A DNA stretch of 64,000 nucleotides from Tupaia tana (GCA_026018925.1 JAKSZU010000012.1:43501218-43565217); one strand, 5' to 3'; shown: positions 22,478 to 34,632, counted from the stretch's first letter. The notes: generated by a model not told the origin, from the sequence alone. Numbers and translations are program-made.

Positions 22478-23436
22478 CTAGGACAAATACAATGAAAACT
22501 ATTAACAAATAAACACAAATACAACAGTACTTGGAGAAAATAGGTATTTCCTGCATTCTTCAGAGAAAGCTGATTCTTTGCCCTAATTTTGGTTAAAACC
22601 ATAACCTTCCCCCAAATATTCAAGTAAAACTTGAATATTCAAGTAAGGACCAACCTCCCAGAAAAGATCTAGAAAGGGAGCTTGATAGTTTCATCTCTCA
22701 TCTTTGGACATTAGAGTATTTCCCAAAGGAGTCTTTGGAAAATACAAGGGAAGTACACGAAAAGATTTTAAAGAAATCCTCTCTAAATCTGCAGCATTTA
22801 ACAACCCCCTTATTTACCAGTTCTCTTTTCTTTTTCATGAACACATTCACTCCCAATGAAAATAGATGATCTGAACCTCACAGACAACACAACAGGACTC
22901 CTTCCCTTAGAGATATTGTCATCTGTTGAAAGGGCTTTGGTCCTGTACATGATCTCCCCCAGGTGACCAGGGCACTCTTTAGGCCTACAGAAGCCAACAG
23001 TCCCAGATAGCTCACCAGCACTCATTGGCCTACAGGGTGCCTGAGTTTGCGGGGATGAGTTTTTTCATCTGTATTTGTGCATGTTTGTGAAATTTGCTTG
23101 TGTGTGTGTGTCACATTAGGGCATAGCAGGCAAAGGAGACCTAATTTTGGCCTTTTTACCACTTAAACCTATTGATGCAGTAAGTAAATAAACTGATGAG
23201 AGCTACAAAGCAGAGCTGGTCTGTACGATCTCTATGTAAAGCCTCAGGGGATGCCTGAGATCATTTTGAGAAGGAATTCGGCTATACCCAAACCAAAGGC
23301 ATTGACAGCATGGAAACAGCCTAAGTCTAAGCCTGACGAAGGGCCACCATTCAGCGGCCCTGAACGGTGTTTTGTCTTCCTCATCACAGACCTACAGCAT
23401 ACAGAACCTTTAAAGATAGTTAGAGGGCTTACTCAC
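22478..23436 (-). other. SLC22A intron 9
   Basis: 959 bp with GT-AG ends. I see no repeat of note apart from a short (TG)n near 23100. Confidence 0.85.
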
Positions 23437-23640
23437 TTTTTTTCCACATCTTGGATGGTATCAGGCAGAGGCTGATTCCTGGTTTCAGGAAGGAGGAGGA
23501 TAACAAGACCAGCAAGGATGGATAAGATTCCATAGATAATCCAAGGCAGGAGTGGAGAATATATCTTTAGAATCATCAGGAGGGGAGACACAGCTGCCCC
23601 AAGACTACTAAAAATTCCAGCAGTTCCTAAAGCAGTTGCC
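23437..23640 (-). CDS. SLC22A: SLC22A exon 9 (last helices)
   Basis: 204 bp. The acceptor is 'tgctccaag' just before 'GGCAACTGC', and the donor is 'gtgagt' after an A run. It encodes '[19 protein letters not shown]', then '[19 protein letters not shown]' and '[16 protein letters not shown]'. This covers helices 11-12 and the PETR motif that follows the final helix. The acceptor has a weak pyrimidine tract. Confidence 0.92.
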
Positions 23641-23887
23641 CTTGGAGCATAGACAATATAAAAATCATCTGGTAAAAATGTACATATGTATTTTGTGGTT
23701 TATTATTTTACTTCAATTATGGAACATACCACAACAGAGAACTTGTGTACATGCAAGGTGACAACATACTCTCGCATATGAAACATATTATCTTACTTGC
23801 TAGTAGTTTTTAAGTCCGAGGGCATTAAGACACATTGTTATAATTTTAATGAAAAAATATACCCACTCTTTGGTTCATAAGAGTACA

Positions 23888-24158
23888 GGGAACCAGCAGT
23901 TAGCGTAACGGCTATGTCGCTGGACTCCCACGTAGTCGACCGCAGTTCGCGTCTGGGACCCGGTGGCTTAAAACTCACGCCGGGCGCGTGTGCGTGCATG
24001 TCCAAGATCCCGAGAGGAGAATGGAGGAGAAGGGATTGCGGCGTGACCATCCCCCCTGGGGGGTGATTTCTCGCTTTCTGTCTCTATGTCTCTCTCTGTC
24101 TGTCTGGCGAGCGCACGCGCTCTATAGTGAAAACCTCTCCAAAAAAAAAAAAAAAAAA
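23888..24158 (+). mobile_element. SINE-A (young) in SLC22A intron 8
   Basis: Near-consensus copy, antisense to the gene. Target-site duplication 'aagagtaca' at 23879-23887 and 24159-24167. Confidence 0.93.
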
Positions 24159-24179
24159 AAGAGTACATGAAATGATACA

Positions 24180-24395
24180 TTAAAAGCAAAATGTCAGCTT
24201 TCAGATCAGATGGAATCAGATCACTGGACCCACATGGGAAGGTTCCTGGTTTCAAGTCATAAGGCTTCCCCATACATGTCAGCCACGTGAAAGCCAGGAT
24301 TCAGGCTGGCTAAGGCTGGAGCTGAATCATGGCATGAAGACCCTGTTGGGGATGCCTGTCTCTTTATCTCTCTTTCATGAAAGATATATAAAAAC
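24180..24395 (+). mobile_element. Old tRNA-derived SINE (SINE-C type)
   Basis: Contains 'cccacatgggaaggttcctgg' (decayed B box), 'gctgaatcatggcatgaag' and a pyrimidine-rich end 'tctctttatctctctttcatg'. Confidence 0.5.
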
Positions 24396-24566
24396 AAAAC
24401 TTTTAGAAAAGTCAGTTTTCAATAAATTTGCACTGTAATTTTAATTATTACTAATAGTATTACCATCAATATTTTCAATAACTAGTCAATATTAGTTTTG
24501 CTCTTTCTATAAGTCTCAATTAGCTCATTGTCTATTTTGACTCTAAGCTTCCATGAAATTTAGTAC

Positions 24567-24675
24567 CTGATTACAGTAGGGAACAGTTCATTTCCATGGA
24601 CAAAGGAACCAATGACAGCTACAAAGGAAAATCCTACTCCGAGAGTTGATATAACCACACGCAGGATCTGCATTT
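24567..24675 (-). CDS. SLC22A: SLC22A exon 8
   Basis: 109 bp, acceptor 'ctctctctag', donor 'gtacta'. It encodes 'EMQILRVVISTLGVGFSF' followed by 'NELFPTVIR', the tenth helix and the charged ELFPT loop typical of SLC22 proteins. Phases agree with exons 7 and 9. Confidence 0.93.
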
Positions 24676-25419
24676 CTAGAGAGAGGAAGATCAATGAGAC
24701 TCAGAAAATCACAGCTGAAGGAATCACTATCCCCCAAATTTGAAGTGAGAAAGACTTCATTGGAGCTGTTTGTAGAGTAAAATACAGTGTAGAGAAAACA
24801 GAGGAAGAGAAAAGGCAGTGGCTGAAAGGTGAGAAATATGACTTAACTACAAATTATGTTTAAATAACGAATAAAATAACTTGAGCTATTTTATCTATTG
24901 TCTCCATATATCAAAGATTTGCCAAAGATTGAGAAAAGAACATGAGTCCAGCAGCACTTTGCTTTTATTTATTCTTCCAGTTCTCCTCTTAAGCCTTACT
25001 GAAAGGTGTGAGTCATCCCTGTCCTAAAGGAATCAAAGCCCTATATCCCAAAACAACTGACCTAGGGCTAAAACTATAGAAGAGAGTAATAATAAAGGAT
25101 TCCTATGTTAATAGACAAGCTCAAGAGTAGCCTGATTTAGAATAATGTGGACTAATCAAGCTAAGAACTTCTGGAGAAAAGAGTTCGACTCTGTCAATCT
25201 CTGAAAGGAAGTTTCAGAGCCAATTTTCTACTCAATTAAAAGAAATCTTATGAAAGCATTGGAACATTAGAGTGGGCTCTGTTGTAAGGTAGCAAACTGA
25301 TGTTGCTGACGTTTGAGAGAAGCAGCAAAGTTCACTAGTCTGGGATCCTGTAAAATGGGAGTTAGGTGAGGCGTGGTGATCACCTGGGCTCCCCTATTTA
25401 TTAACTGACATCCTTTAAC

Positions 25420-25500
25420 TTAGTAAAATACATTCTTTTCTTTTTTTTCTTTCTTTGTTTCATTCTTTCTTTTTTTTTTCTTTCTTTCTCTTTTTTTAAG
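25420..25500 (+). repeat. T/C-rich low-complexity tract
   Basis: 'ttcttttctttttttt'-type sequence adjoining the tail of a SINE-B. Confidence 0.85.
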
Positions 25501-25673
25501 AATGATCTATTTAATTGTATTCATTACCATTATTATTCTTTCATTTGGCTAAGGAGAGACAGAGAGCAAGCCAGAAAGGGAGAGTGAGAAAGCAAGCTAC
25601 CAGGTCCAGGGATCAAACAGTAGTCAGCCATGTGGGAGTCCAGTGCCTTAGCCACCATGCCACTTGGTGTCCC
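25500..25673 (-). mobile_element. SINE-B in SLC22A intron 7
   Basis: Reads 'catttggctaaggagagacag', 'aagctaccaggtccagggat', 'gtagtcagccatgtgggag' and ends 'gccacttggtgtcccc'. Confidence 0.8.
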
Positions 25674-26259
25674 CAGTAAAAGAGGTTCTAAGGCTCTTAA
25701 CTGACAATCACTTCATGCTTGTGTTGTTAACTGCTCTACTCGAAGACAAAAGAATTTTTATTTACTTGAAGTTAAGATGACTCTTCTAAAGCAGTGTAAC
25801 CCAGAACACACAATGGCTACACAGAGACCAGGAAGTAAATTGTTAGTAAATTGAAGCTGTAAGAAGAAGAATGCCACACAGAGGAAATGGCAATGTTTCC
25901 TCACACAGGATACAGTTACATATAATGGACAGAGTAGAGTCATACACAGTGGGAAGTTAAATTGGCCGAAGGGCAAGTGATTGAATGTTGTCCTCGAGAA
26001 AACATGTCACCAGTTTTCAGGTACTTCTTTGGATGTGATGAAGAGTCATATATTTGTACTGACTTTTATGAACTTTTTTTTTTTTTGTTTTCTCAGCAAC
26101 CTAATAGTAGAATCTGTTCTAAATCCTTGGTTTCATTTGAGAGAATCATTAGAACTCAACTCTCCCTTTCCTTCTGTCTTCGGACAGGTGTGACCAGTAC
26201 AGTGACTGAGAAAAAGGGAGAAAGATATTTCTTTTCTTCAATCTGTCCTCTTTTCTCAC

Positions 26260-26474
26260 CTTGAGGAATAAATATGATGACCAGAAGGCAGAGTCCCTGT
26301 AGGAACATGGAAAGTGTCTGGCTTGATCGACGGCCCATGTGATTCAATGTTAAATTTGCAACATAACTGGCTGGAAGGTTGACTGCCCCAAATAGACAGT
26401 GCAATAGGAAAATATTGTTTCCCAGGTGCTGGATGTGGAAAGCTAGTCCATAATAAGTCATTATGATTGAAAAT
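26260..26474 (-). CDS. SLC22A: SLC22A exon 7
   Basis: 215 bp, acceptor 'gttcaccacag', donor 'gtgaga'. It encodes 'YYGLAFHIQHLGNNIFLL', 'NHMGRRSSQTLSMFLQG' and 'LCLLVIIFIPQ', that is helices 7-9 with the conserved GRR turn between helices 8 and 9. Fully open. Confidence 0.95.
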
Positions 26475-26663
26475 CTGTGGTGAACGAAAGAAGAAAGATA
26501 CATGTCATAAACTTTAGAGGTTATGTCCTTCAAATGATGATAATATTATCCCAGGAAGCCAGGGATTACTATTAAAGTATAAAAGCATAGATTGTTTTGT
26601 AGAATACTTCTTTGCATAATGGCTTTTAAATTAAGAAAATATTGTATGATGATAGTCTTAATT

Positions 26664-26711
<48 letters not shown>

Positions 26712-26712
26712 T
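26664..26712 (+). repeat. (TG)n-(GA)n microsatellite
   Basis: About 9 TG units pass into GA-rich units, in SLC22A intron 6. Confidence 0.95.
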
Positions 26713-27111
26713 TGGTGGGAAGTGCTTTTGTGGAGAGGTCTTCTGGACTTTTAGAACATTTTTTCTATTTGATTTAGGTGTTGGCTTCATATTTGTGTAT
26801 TTACAAATCTTCATTGAGCAGCATACATTGTTACTATATATATTTGAAGTATACAACATGAGGTTTTAATATATTATTCTGTAGTTTATAATATTGTACT
26901 TAGGATTTTTGCTTAGAGAGTAGATTTTAGAGACTTGCTGTGGAGAGAGGATAACTATGTGAAATGGTGGACATGTTAATTCAAGCAGCATATATTTGAG
27001 CACTTAACTATTTGTATATCATTTCAATAAAAATGAAAACAAAGGAAGAAACTTAAAATCTGTGCCATAATTCAAATACTTAGTCTCCAGTTGATGATCC
27101 TTAGGGTGACA

Positions 27112-27145
27112 TGAAAACAAAACAAAACAAAACAAAACAAAACAC
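27112..27145 (+). repeat. (AAAAC)n run
   Basis: Six to seven AAAAC units directly before a SINE. Confidence 0.9.
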
Positions 27146-27148
27146 TTG

Positions 27149-27395
27149 TTGGGACCAGGAGGTGGCATGGTGGTTAAGGCGTTGTACTCCCACCTAGCTC
27201 ACCTCAGTTCGAGTCCTGAATGTGCCTTGAAAATCAGAACGTGGCATGTGTGCATGTGTGTCTAAAAGCCCAAGGAAAGAGTGAAAAGAGGGGATTTTAG
27301 CGTGGCCTGGAGGGTGATTTCTCACTTTCCCTCTCTCTGCCTCTGTTTCCCTCCAGCAAGTGCAGTGCCTTATGCCCAAACGCTAAAAACAAAAA
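27149..27395 (+). mobile_element. SINE-A, older variant
   Basis: Head 'gggaccaggaggtggcatgg' (B-like 'ggttaaggcg') with an A-type body and 'gtgccttatgccc' tail. Lies in SLC22A intron 6. Confidence 0.8.
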
Positions 27396-27597
27396 GAAAA
27401 GGTTTTGTTTATAATAGTTACTTAATTAATTCCATGTCGGTCTTTTTATAACCCTTTGACAGCCTCCAAATATGCATTATCACTATGACTTTCTCATGTT
27501 TTATATCAAAATCTGTGCCAATACATGTTGTACTCTTTGAAATAATAAACAGATTTATGTGTTGCTATTCTATGTTCATGCACCACGTAAAGCCTAC

Positions 27598-27713
27598 CTC
27601 ACAAAGGCTGTAGAAATGATCCTCATACGTAAGGTGGGTGTGGAGAACAAGTCACACAGAAAATATTTCGTCTGTGCTAAGTCCATCTCTTCCTTCATGG
27701 TGGATTGCAGAAC
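27598..27713 (-). CDS. SLC22A: SLC22A exon 6
   Basis: 116 bp, acceptor 'ctattatttaag' (weak pyrimidine tract), donor 'gtaggc'. It encodes 'VLQSTMKEEMDLAQTK' then 'LCDLFSTPTLRMRIIST'. This is the cytoplasmic loop between helices 6 and 7 with the E-E/L-A-Q-T-K pattern seen in OATs. It is easy to miss because the frame is short and has no ATG of its own at the start. Confidence 0.92.
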
Positions 27714-28153
27714 CTTAAATAATAGCAACGACAAACTATTCAGTTGTTACAAAATGGTAGGCATTTGGGGAAGCACCAGGTGCCACCTGGGATGAGACTG
27801 ATGACTTCCCTTTCTGTCTAGAGGAAAATACAAACAGTAAAGATGCATTAATCGGCTACTTGTAACAGTTTGGATTTCTCCTCTGTTACCTAGTTTTATA
27901 CAATGAGTAATTATTATAAAATATAAACAGAAACCTGTGAAAACAGCTATCAAATAATTGGTAAGTTTCTACTTAAACTTTCTTGTGTGTAAAACAGTTG
28001 AATCTGCATTTTTAGCCTTTCAGTTGGGAAATTTAATCCTGACATTCAATGTTATTATCAGCATGTATGAACTTCATAAAGCCTAGCCATCACCAAATCA
28101 CTGACTTGACCATGTCTTCACTTGTAACATCTCCTTCCTATCTTTGTAAAGAC

Positions 28154-28184
<31 letters not shown>

Positions 28185-28186
28185 TT

Positions 28187-28444
28187 TTTTTTGAGAGAGG
28201 TTTTTCGCTATAGGGCGCGTGTGCTCGCCAGACAGACAGAGAGAGACAGAGAGACAGAAAGCGAGAAATCACCCCCCAGAGGGGATGGTCACGCCGCAAT
28301 CCCTTCTCCATTCTCCTCTCGGGATCTTGGGCACGCACGCACACGCGCCCGGCGTGAGTTGTAAGCCACCGGGTCCGAGACGCGAACTGCGGTCTACTGC
28401 GTGGGAGTCCAGCGACATAGCCATTACGCTAACTGCTGGTTCCC
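28187..28444 (-). mobile_element. SINE-A (young)
   Basis: Preceded by (TTTA)n at 28150-28182. 'aagacttattt' flanks both ends (28149 and 28445). CpGs are well kept. Confidence 0.92.
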
Positions 28445-29140
28445 AAGACTTATTTCTTTAGTCACAGTTCAGTTTTATGATTTCACAAGAACGCAGTGAG
28501 TGAGTGAAAGTTTTCTTTTCTATTTCTTCCTAGTGAGCTGCTGTTACAGACAATTTTACCTATCTCTACCTGGACCAATGATTGATACCACAGACCTTTT
28601 CAGATCATAAGCTCTTATCTCCCACAGTCCTCTACATGGAAATGACACATTCTTCTTTCATTGGCTATGTTAAGATTATCTTTGTTTTCAAAATCCAGCT
28701 TCATTAATTGATGAGAATTTTTGTTGTCTGATTTTTAATCACTTTGCTTTTTTTTTTAGAACTGAGTATCATAGTAAAGAATGTCATTCAAAAACAACTT
28801 CCAAAACAAATTGGAACATATTTCCAAAGTAACCAGTAGAGCAAATTTCGAATGTTCAGAACATAATGTAATGTTAAAAGTGGTGAATATGTTTATATTA
28901 TTGATTTGTTTACTACACACCATATACATACTTTTAAAAACCATACTGTACCCTACAAAGATATATAATGATATATGCAGGTCATAAATTACAATAAATT
29001 TTTAAAAAACAATTTATTGATTGATGCAAACATGGTATTAAGTGTTAATTAAGGAGTTGAAAGAGGTTTAAGAAAACGATGATAAAGAACATTTGAAACA
29101 TGAGACTCTAGATGGTTGTAGGTTGGTGATTTATATCAGC
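28445..29140. other. No gene recognised (intron sequence)
   Basis: AT-rich, apparently unique. The end of the PDZK1 retrocopy's 3' UTR may reach into the upper part. Confidence 0.4.
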
Positions 29141-29664
29141 ATGGAGAACAAATGTAGAGTTATTTGGATTGTGGGCCAATATACAGATTTATGAATCATC
29201 TTCGTTGCTCAAAGAGCCAACAGCAGTAACAAATATGATCATACAGAGAAATGTGGTTAAGTTGAAACTTGAAAGAGATCGCATGAAAAGATTCTGACTC
29301 CTGCCTTAGTTCTATAAGCAGTCTGCAATAGCTGCTCCCCTAAGACAAATGATAACAGAAGACAATCACACATGATTGGTTTCCAGAAGAGCTCTTCCCT
29401 AACACAGGCCATATACCAGAGGCCATTCATTCCTTGAGAATGGATTCCTACTAAGCACCCAGAAGCAGCTGTCAGTCAAAGCCATTATTTGTTCTCTTCA
29501 CATCGCTGTAACTTCAGAATTAAAAGAAGAACATAAAGCTGTACTGTGGGACCAATCTTTGCCATGTATTCATCAGACTGACTCCATCAATGTTTCTCCT
29601 TTGGAACCCGTGGGCTAGGGAAGGATCCAGTTGAACAGCCATGGAGAAAACAGCAGGGATTTTC

Positions 29665-29780
29665 ATTTTCTTTTCTTTTCTTTTCTTTTCTTTTCTTTTC
29701 TTTTCTTTTCTTTTCTTTTCTTTCTTTTTTCTTTTCTTTTCTTTCTTTTCTTTCTTTTTCTTTTTCTTTCTTTTTTTTTT
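29665..29780 (+). repeat. (TTTTC)n expansion
   Basis: About 11 TTTTC units grading into TTTC variants, grown from the A-tail of the adjoining antisense SINE. Confidence 0.95.
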
Positions 29781-30030
29781 TTTGGAGAGGTTTTTCTATA
29801 GGGTGTGTATGCTCGCCAGAAAGAGAGAGACAGAGAGACAGAAAGCAAGAAATCACCCCCCAGGGGGTATGGCCATGCCACAACCTCTTCTCCTCCATTC
29901 TCCTCTCAGGATCTTGGGCACACACACACACGCGCCTTGCGTGAGTTTAAGCCACCAGGTCTGGGACTCGAACTGCAGTCGACTACATGGGAGTCCAGCT
30001 ACACAGCCATTACGCCAACTGCTGGTCCCT
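29781..30030 (-). mobile_element. SINE-A inside the PDZK1 pseudogene
   Basis: Target-site duplication 'cagcagggattttc' at 29651-29664 and 30032-30045. Confidence 0.93.
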
Positions 30031-31215
30031 ACAGCAGGGATTTTCTTTGCCTGGAAACATAAGCCTTCTTTCCACAGACTGAGTGTGACACTCTTCTCAC
30101 TGCTCTGGATTTTGCCCACCACTTTCTCATAGGGTTCATCCAGCACATTCACCCCATTTACTTCAGTGATAAGATCCTCACCCTTCAGCTCGGCCAAGGC
30201 AGCAGGGTTGCCCTTCTGTACCTCTTTGTTGAATGAGCCTGGCAGACCCCGAATCACACTGAAGTGAAAGTCATAGTCATTTCACCTTTAACCAGGCTGC
30301 AGATTTTAGGCCCAATCCCTCTCTAGTATCTGGACTTGAGATCTCCAGAGGAGCAGGCATAGGAGATGGAACCCTCTTGACCAAACCATGAGGCAGTTCT
30401 TGATTTTCATAGTAGAGAGATGGAGAAAACGAGCCATTCAATATATGTCATCCATCTTTTTGTCCACCACCAACAGCGAGGTCTGATTGCCACCCTTTTT
30501 AATCATTTCTACCACACTGCCATGATCGAGGGCTTCCACAGACTCGCTGTTGACAGCAACTACCAGTCAGTCCCTGACTTCTTCACTTTTGAATGACCTC
30601 CTCATGGCTGGCATCTTCTACATTTGCTCCATTCACTTCAGTCAAGTGATCACCATCCAGGACCCTAGCATTCATAGCCATACCTCGAGGTGTTACATCA
30701 GTCATGTACACTCCCTTTTTACCTCGGGCAATTTTCACAGAGGAGCCATAGCTGTTACCCTCTTTCTCAGAGAGGGGAAAGATGTGACTGGGTCCAGGTT
30801 TCCACTCCTCCATTCTCCACTCCTCCATTCATTACACAGGTCTGCTTCTCATCATTTCAACACAACTCCTTCTGACTTTGACCCAACTCTTTCAAGTCTA
30901 CCTGTGTTTTCATGGCTTTCTCATAAGAATCCCTATCTGAAACTAGTAACATAACCGAATTCCCACTCTTTCAGATGAGGTGTGCAACCTGCATGTGCTC
31001 TTCCTTGTCCACAAAGACACCATTGATCCTAAGCACTCTGTCTCCACCCCAGAAGCCAGCCTTCTCTGCTGGGCTCCCTTTCTTGGACCAGGTAGCCATC
31101 AGAATCCTTCCCAACTCACAGGAAAGAAGCCATAGCTCTGCCCTTCATGTTTGGATAGTTTACATTCTCAAGGATTGAAAGTGGAAACAATCTCTGTATC
31201 TGGAAGGAAGACAGG

Positions 31216-31735
31216 CAGATCTATTCATGTGGGAATTCTGTCTGCTGGTAAGCACTCTATGGACTTTGAACAAAGATTGATTTAAAAGCTGATGTATTTA
31301 TCAGGGATGTGTGATCTGAGTTCAAGTGACCTCTGTCCTGTTTCCTGCCTGCTGGTTGGGCCCTGAGCTGGAAAACCTGGAAGCTCTCCACAAGCCCAAG
31401 GCTCTGGCCCACCTGCCCAACTCTGCAGGAGGCTGTTTTCTGCCTGTTCCTTCTAAACCTCAATTTTCTTGTCATTAAAAACAAAAATTACACCCAGGAC
31501 CCAAATCATGGGCCCAGGAGTTGCTGCTTCCATGACCCTAGTCCTCCCACTCTCAATACAGCTATTGTGCAATGTGCACCTCATCTGGGGCCCAGAGTTG
31601 CCAGTGTAGCCACCACTGTCCTTTTGTGACCTTGCCCCTTAACCTGGAGCGGTCTCTGCATGCCTCGTGCACTTCACCCAGGCTGTAGAACACAGCCACT
31701 ATCATCAACCAGGCTACCTCAACTAGAGGCCTAAA
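31216..31735. other. GC-richer stretch of unknown origin
   Basis: Moderately GC-rich with no long frame. It may be the 5' UTR of the PDZK1 copy near 31216, then unique sequence or an L1 5' UTR fragment. I could not assign it. Confidence 0.35.
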
Positions 31736-31814
31736 TATTAGGTCGTTGGGAAAGTCATGACATATTTTTCTGTTCTACACAAAAATGTGTTATGACTTTC
31801 CCAATGACCCAATA
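31736..31814. mobile_element. 79-bp mariner-type MITE
   Basis: Near-palindromic. The first 27 bases start 'tattaggtcgttgggaaagt', and the complement of the last 27 starts 'tattgggtcattgggaaagt'. It is bounded by TA, the mariner target. The layout is that of MADE1 in primates but with different terminal sequence. No transposase is present. Confidence 0.8.
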
Positions 31815-31857
31815 AAATGGAGACCATAGAAGAAAATGACAAAAGGTCGATAAAAAG

Positions 31858-31960
31858 ATCTTTTCTTTTCTCTCTTTTCTCTTTTCTTTTCTTTCTCTTT
31901 TTCTTTTTCTTTTCCCTTTTTCTTTTTCTTTCTCTTTTTTCTTCTTTCTTTCTTTTATTG
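31858..31960 (+). repeat. T/C-rich (TTTTC/TTTC) tract
   Basis: Pure pyrimidine low-complexity sequence. Lysine-rich frames on the other strand are artefacts. Confidence 0.92.
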
Positions 31961-32621
31961 AAGGACTAAAGTCCTTCATGTCACAACTAGGGCCTGAGAA
32001 CACTGGCTACCTTCCCATGCATTTGGCCCCACCATTGCCACAAGTGGCCCTATACACTTTACTGACAGAATCCACACACACCACACATCCTCCACCTAGA
32101 GTCTGAAGACCTGACCTGGGCACTCCTGTTGTGACAACCAGTGACTCCATCCCCTGGACCAGTGGAATCCTACATGCCTCTGGCATAGAGCCTAAGGACA
32201 TCAGTCCTTTGGGGGAAAAACAAACAAACGAAAACTTCATTTAGTAAATCTTTTGTTTTTTTTTTTTTTATTTTGTCTCTATTTTATGTATAACTTCCAT
32301 GATCTTACTATTTTCTTTCTTCTACTATTTTTGGGTTTAATTTTTTGTTTTGTTTTTTCTTTTTTAGTTCTTTGAGATTTGTTAAGTTTTTTGCTCCAAC
32401 AGTGCATCAAAAAATTATGCACCATGATCAAGTAGTTTTTGTCCCAGAGATACAATGATGGTTCAACATATTCAAATAAATAAAGATGATACATCATAAC
32501 AACAGAATAAAAGATAAAAATCATATGATTACCTCAAATGATGCAGAAGAAGCATTTTATAAAATACAACATCCTTTTATAATAAAAATGCTCAAAAATT
32601 AGATATAGAAGGCACATATCT

Positions 32622-32757
32622 CGGGATCAGCAGGTGGTGTGGTGGTTAAGGGCACAGGAGTTCCACGTGGTTGACCATGGTTTGAGTCCTAGACCTGGTG
32701 GCTTGCTTTCTCACTTTACCTCTCCCTCACTGTCTCTCTGTCCCTCTCTGGTCAAAT

Positions 32758-32793
<36 letters not shown>

Positions 32794-32826
32794 AGCTAAT
32801 AATAAAATAATTCTTAAAAAAAAAAA
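32622..32826 (+). mobile_element. SINE-B in L1
   Basis: Head 'gggatcagcaggtggtgtgg', body 'ggcttgctttctcactttac', tail (AATA)n at 32761-32792. The L1 resumes with 'aagtgcctatctcaacata'; the same 'ggcacatatctc' precedes the SINE. Confidence 0.88.
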
Positions 32827-33660
32827 GAAAGTGCCTATCTCAACATAATAATGTCCATATGTAACCCAGTTAATATCATTACTGAATTGAGGAAAAGTTT
32901 AAAATTTTTTCTCTATGAACTGGAAAAAGGTAAGGATGCCCACTTTCACTACCTTTATTCAACATATATTGGAAGTCTTAGCTAGAGCAATTAGAAAAGA
33001 GAAAGAAAGAAGAGACATTCAGTTTGGAAAAAAATAAAATAGTTCCTGTCTGCAGAAGACATGATCTTCTGTACAGAAAAATCTAAACTTGATCAAAAAA
33101 CTCTTAAAACTTATGACCAAATCAGTGAAGTTGCAAGATATAGACACACAAAAATCAGTAGCATTTCTATACACCATGATGAACAAGCTGAAAAATAAAT
33201 TTAAAAAGCAATTATATTTATAATAGTACAAAAATCTAGAAATAAATTTAACCAAGTAAATAAAAATTCTACAACAAAAATTGTAACACTGATGAAATAA
33301 ATAGAAGACAAAAAATGAAAAGTCATATCATATTAATGGATTGAATGGATTAATATTATTAATGCACTACTACCCTCAATAATCTACAGATTCAGTGCAA
33401 TACCTGTCAAAATACCAATGATATTCCTCATAAATAGAAAAAGTAATCATAAAATTTGTATGGAATCACAAAAGACCCCAGACAGTCACAGCATTCCTGA
33501 GAAAGAAGAACAGAGTTGGAGACATCATAGTACCTAACTTCAAAATACACTACAAAGGTATAGTAACTAAAACAGCTTAGTACTGGAAAAAGTGAACAGA
33601 CCAGTAGAATGGTATGTCAAACCCAGAAATAAACTCATGTATATACAGTGAACCAATTTT

Positions 33661-33921
33661 TTTTTTTTTTTTGAGAGAGTTTTGCTATAGGGCATGTGTG
33701 CTCACCAGAGAGACAGAGAGAAAGACAGACAGAAAGTGAGAAATCACCCCCCAGGGAGGATGGCCATGCCACAGTCCCTTCTTTTCTAGTCTCCTTTTGG
33801 GATTTGGGGCATGCACATACACGCACCTGGTGTGAGTTTGAAGATGCCAGGTCCAGGACTCGAACCACGGTCGATCATGTGGGAGTCCAGTGATGTAACC
33901 ATTACGCCATCTGCTGGTCCC
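33661..33921 (-). mobile_element. SINE-A in L1
   Basis: Target-site duplication 'agtgaa(c/t)caatttt' at 33647-33660 and 33922-33935. Confidence 0.92.
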
Positions 33922-34395
33922 AGTGAATCAATTTTTGACAAAGATCCCAAAACATTCACTGGGGAAATGGCAGTCTCTTCAACATATAAGGCTGAGAAAA
34001 TTGTACATCTATATGCAGAAGAAAGAAATTAGACCCCTATCTCTCATCATATACAAAAATCAAATGAACTTGAATGGGTTAAGGACTAAAACCTAAGACC
34101 CCAAGTTATGAAATTATTAGAAGAAGACATAGAGGAAAAGCTTCAGGACATTGGCCTGGGCAAACATATTTTAAACAAGACTTACAAAGCATGAGAAACA
34201 AAACCAAAATTGATAAATAGAATTTTTTCCAAACTTAAAACTTCTGCACAGAAACAGAATAATCAACAGAGTGAAGAGACAACCTACAAGGTGGGATAAA
34301 ATATTTGCAAACTATGCATCAAACAAGGGATTAATAACTAGAATATACAAGGAATTCAACTCATCAGAAACAAAAACCAAACCTAACTATTCTGA

Positions 34396-34632
34396 CTAGC
34401 CATGGTAGCACAGCAGTAATGCAATTCTCCACAATACTGAGGCTACATGAGAGTGTCCCAGGTTCACAGTCTGAGGTCTCCTTGTACATGCCCAAAACAT
34501 GCATGTTTAACCATGATCCAGGATGACTGAGACTGGGGTGTATTGTGGTGTGCGGATGCTAATGGAGGTGTATATCCTTTGCCCTCTTTTTTATCTTTCT
34601 CAGTGAAAATAAATAAAAATAAACTTTTTAAA
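34396..34632 (+). mobile_element. Old tRNA-derived SINE
   Basis: 'gactagccatggtagcacagc', a decayed B box 'ggttcacagtc', then 'cctttgccctcttttttatc' and an A/T tail. It is unlike A or B in its middle. Confidence 0.5.

Larger units (their letters stand above)
29150..31215 (-). pseudogene. PDZK1: Processed pseudogene of PDZK1 (NHERF3)
   Basis: The parent is a four-PDZ scaffold that anchors transporters under epithelial apical membranes. From 31180 downward the minus strand reads 'TFNP', a stop in place of Arg, '[15 protein letters not shown]' (PDZ1), then '[14 protein letters not shown]' and '[15 protein letters not shown]' (PDZ2). Next come '[19 protein letters not shown]' (PDZ3) and '[13 protein letters not shown]' with '[15 protein letters not shown]' (PDZ4). 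About 90 codons between PDZ2 and PDZ3 are missing near 30585. Frameshifts and stops are numerous and there are no introns. A SINE-A interrupts it at 29781-30030, and 3' UTR-like sequence continues toward 29150. Confidence 0.93.

Noticed and set aside
23637..23652. Loss of the exon 9 splice acceptor of SLC22A
   Set aside because: First suspected because 'tctatgct' lacks AG. The alignment puts the boundary at 'tgctccaag' before GGC, which keeps the phase and gives a 204-bp exon.
29587..30132. Long frame with poly-F/poly-K segment
   Set aside because: It reads through a (TTTTC)n tract, a SINE and a pseudogene; low complexity only.
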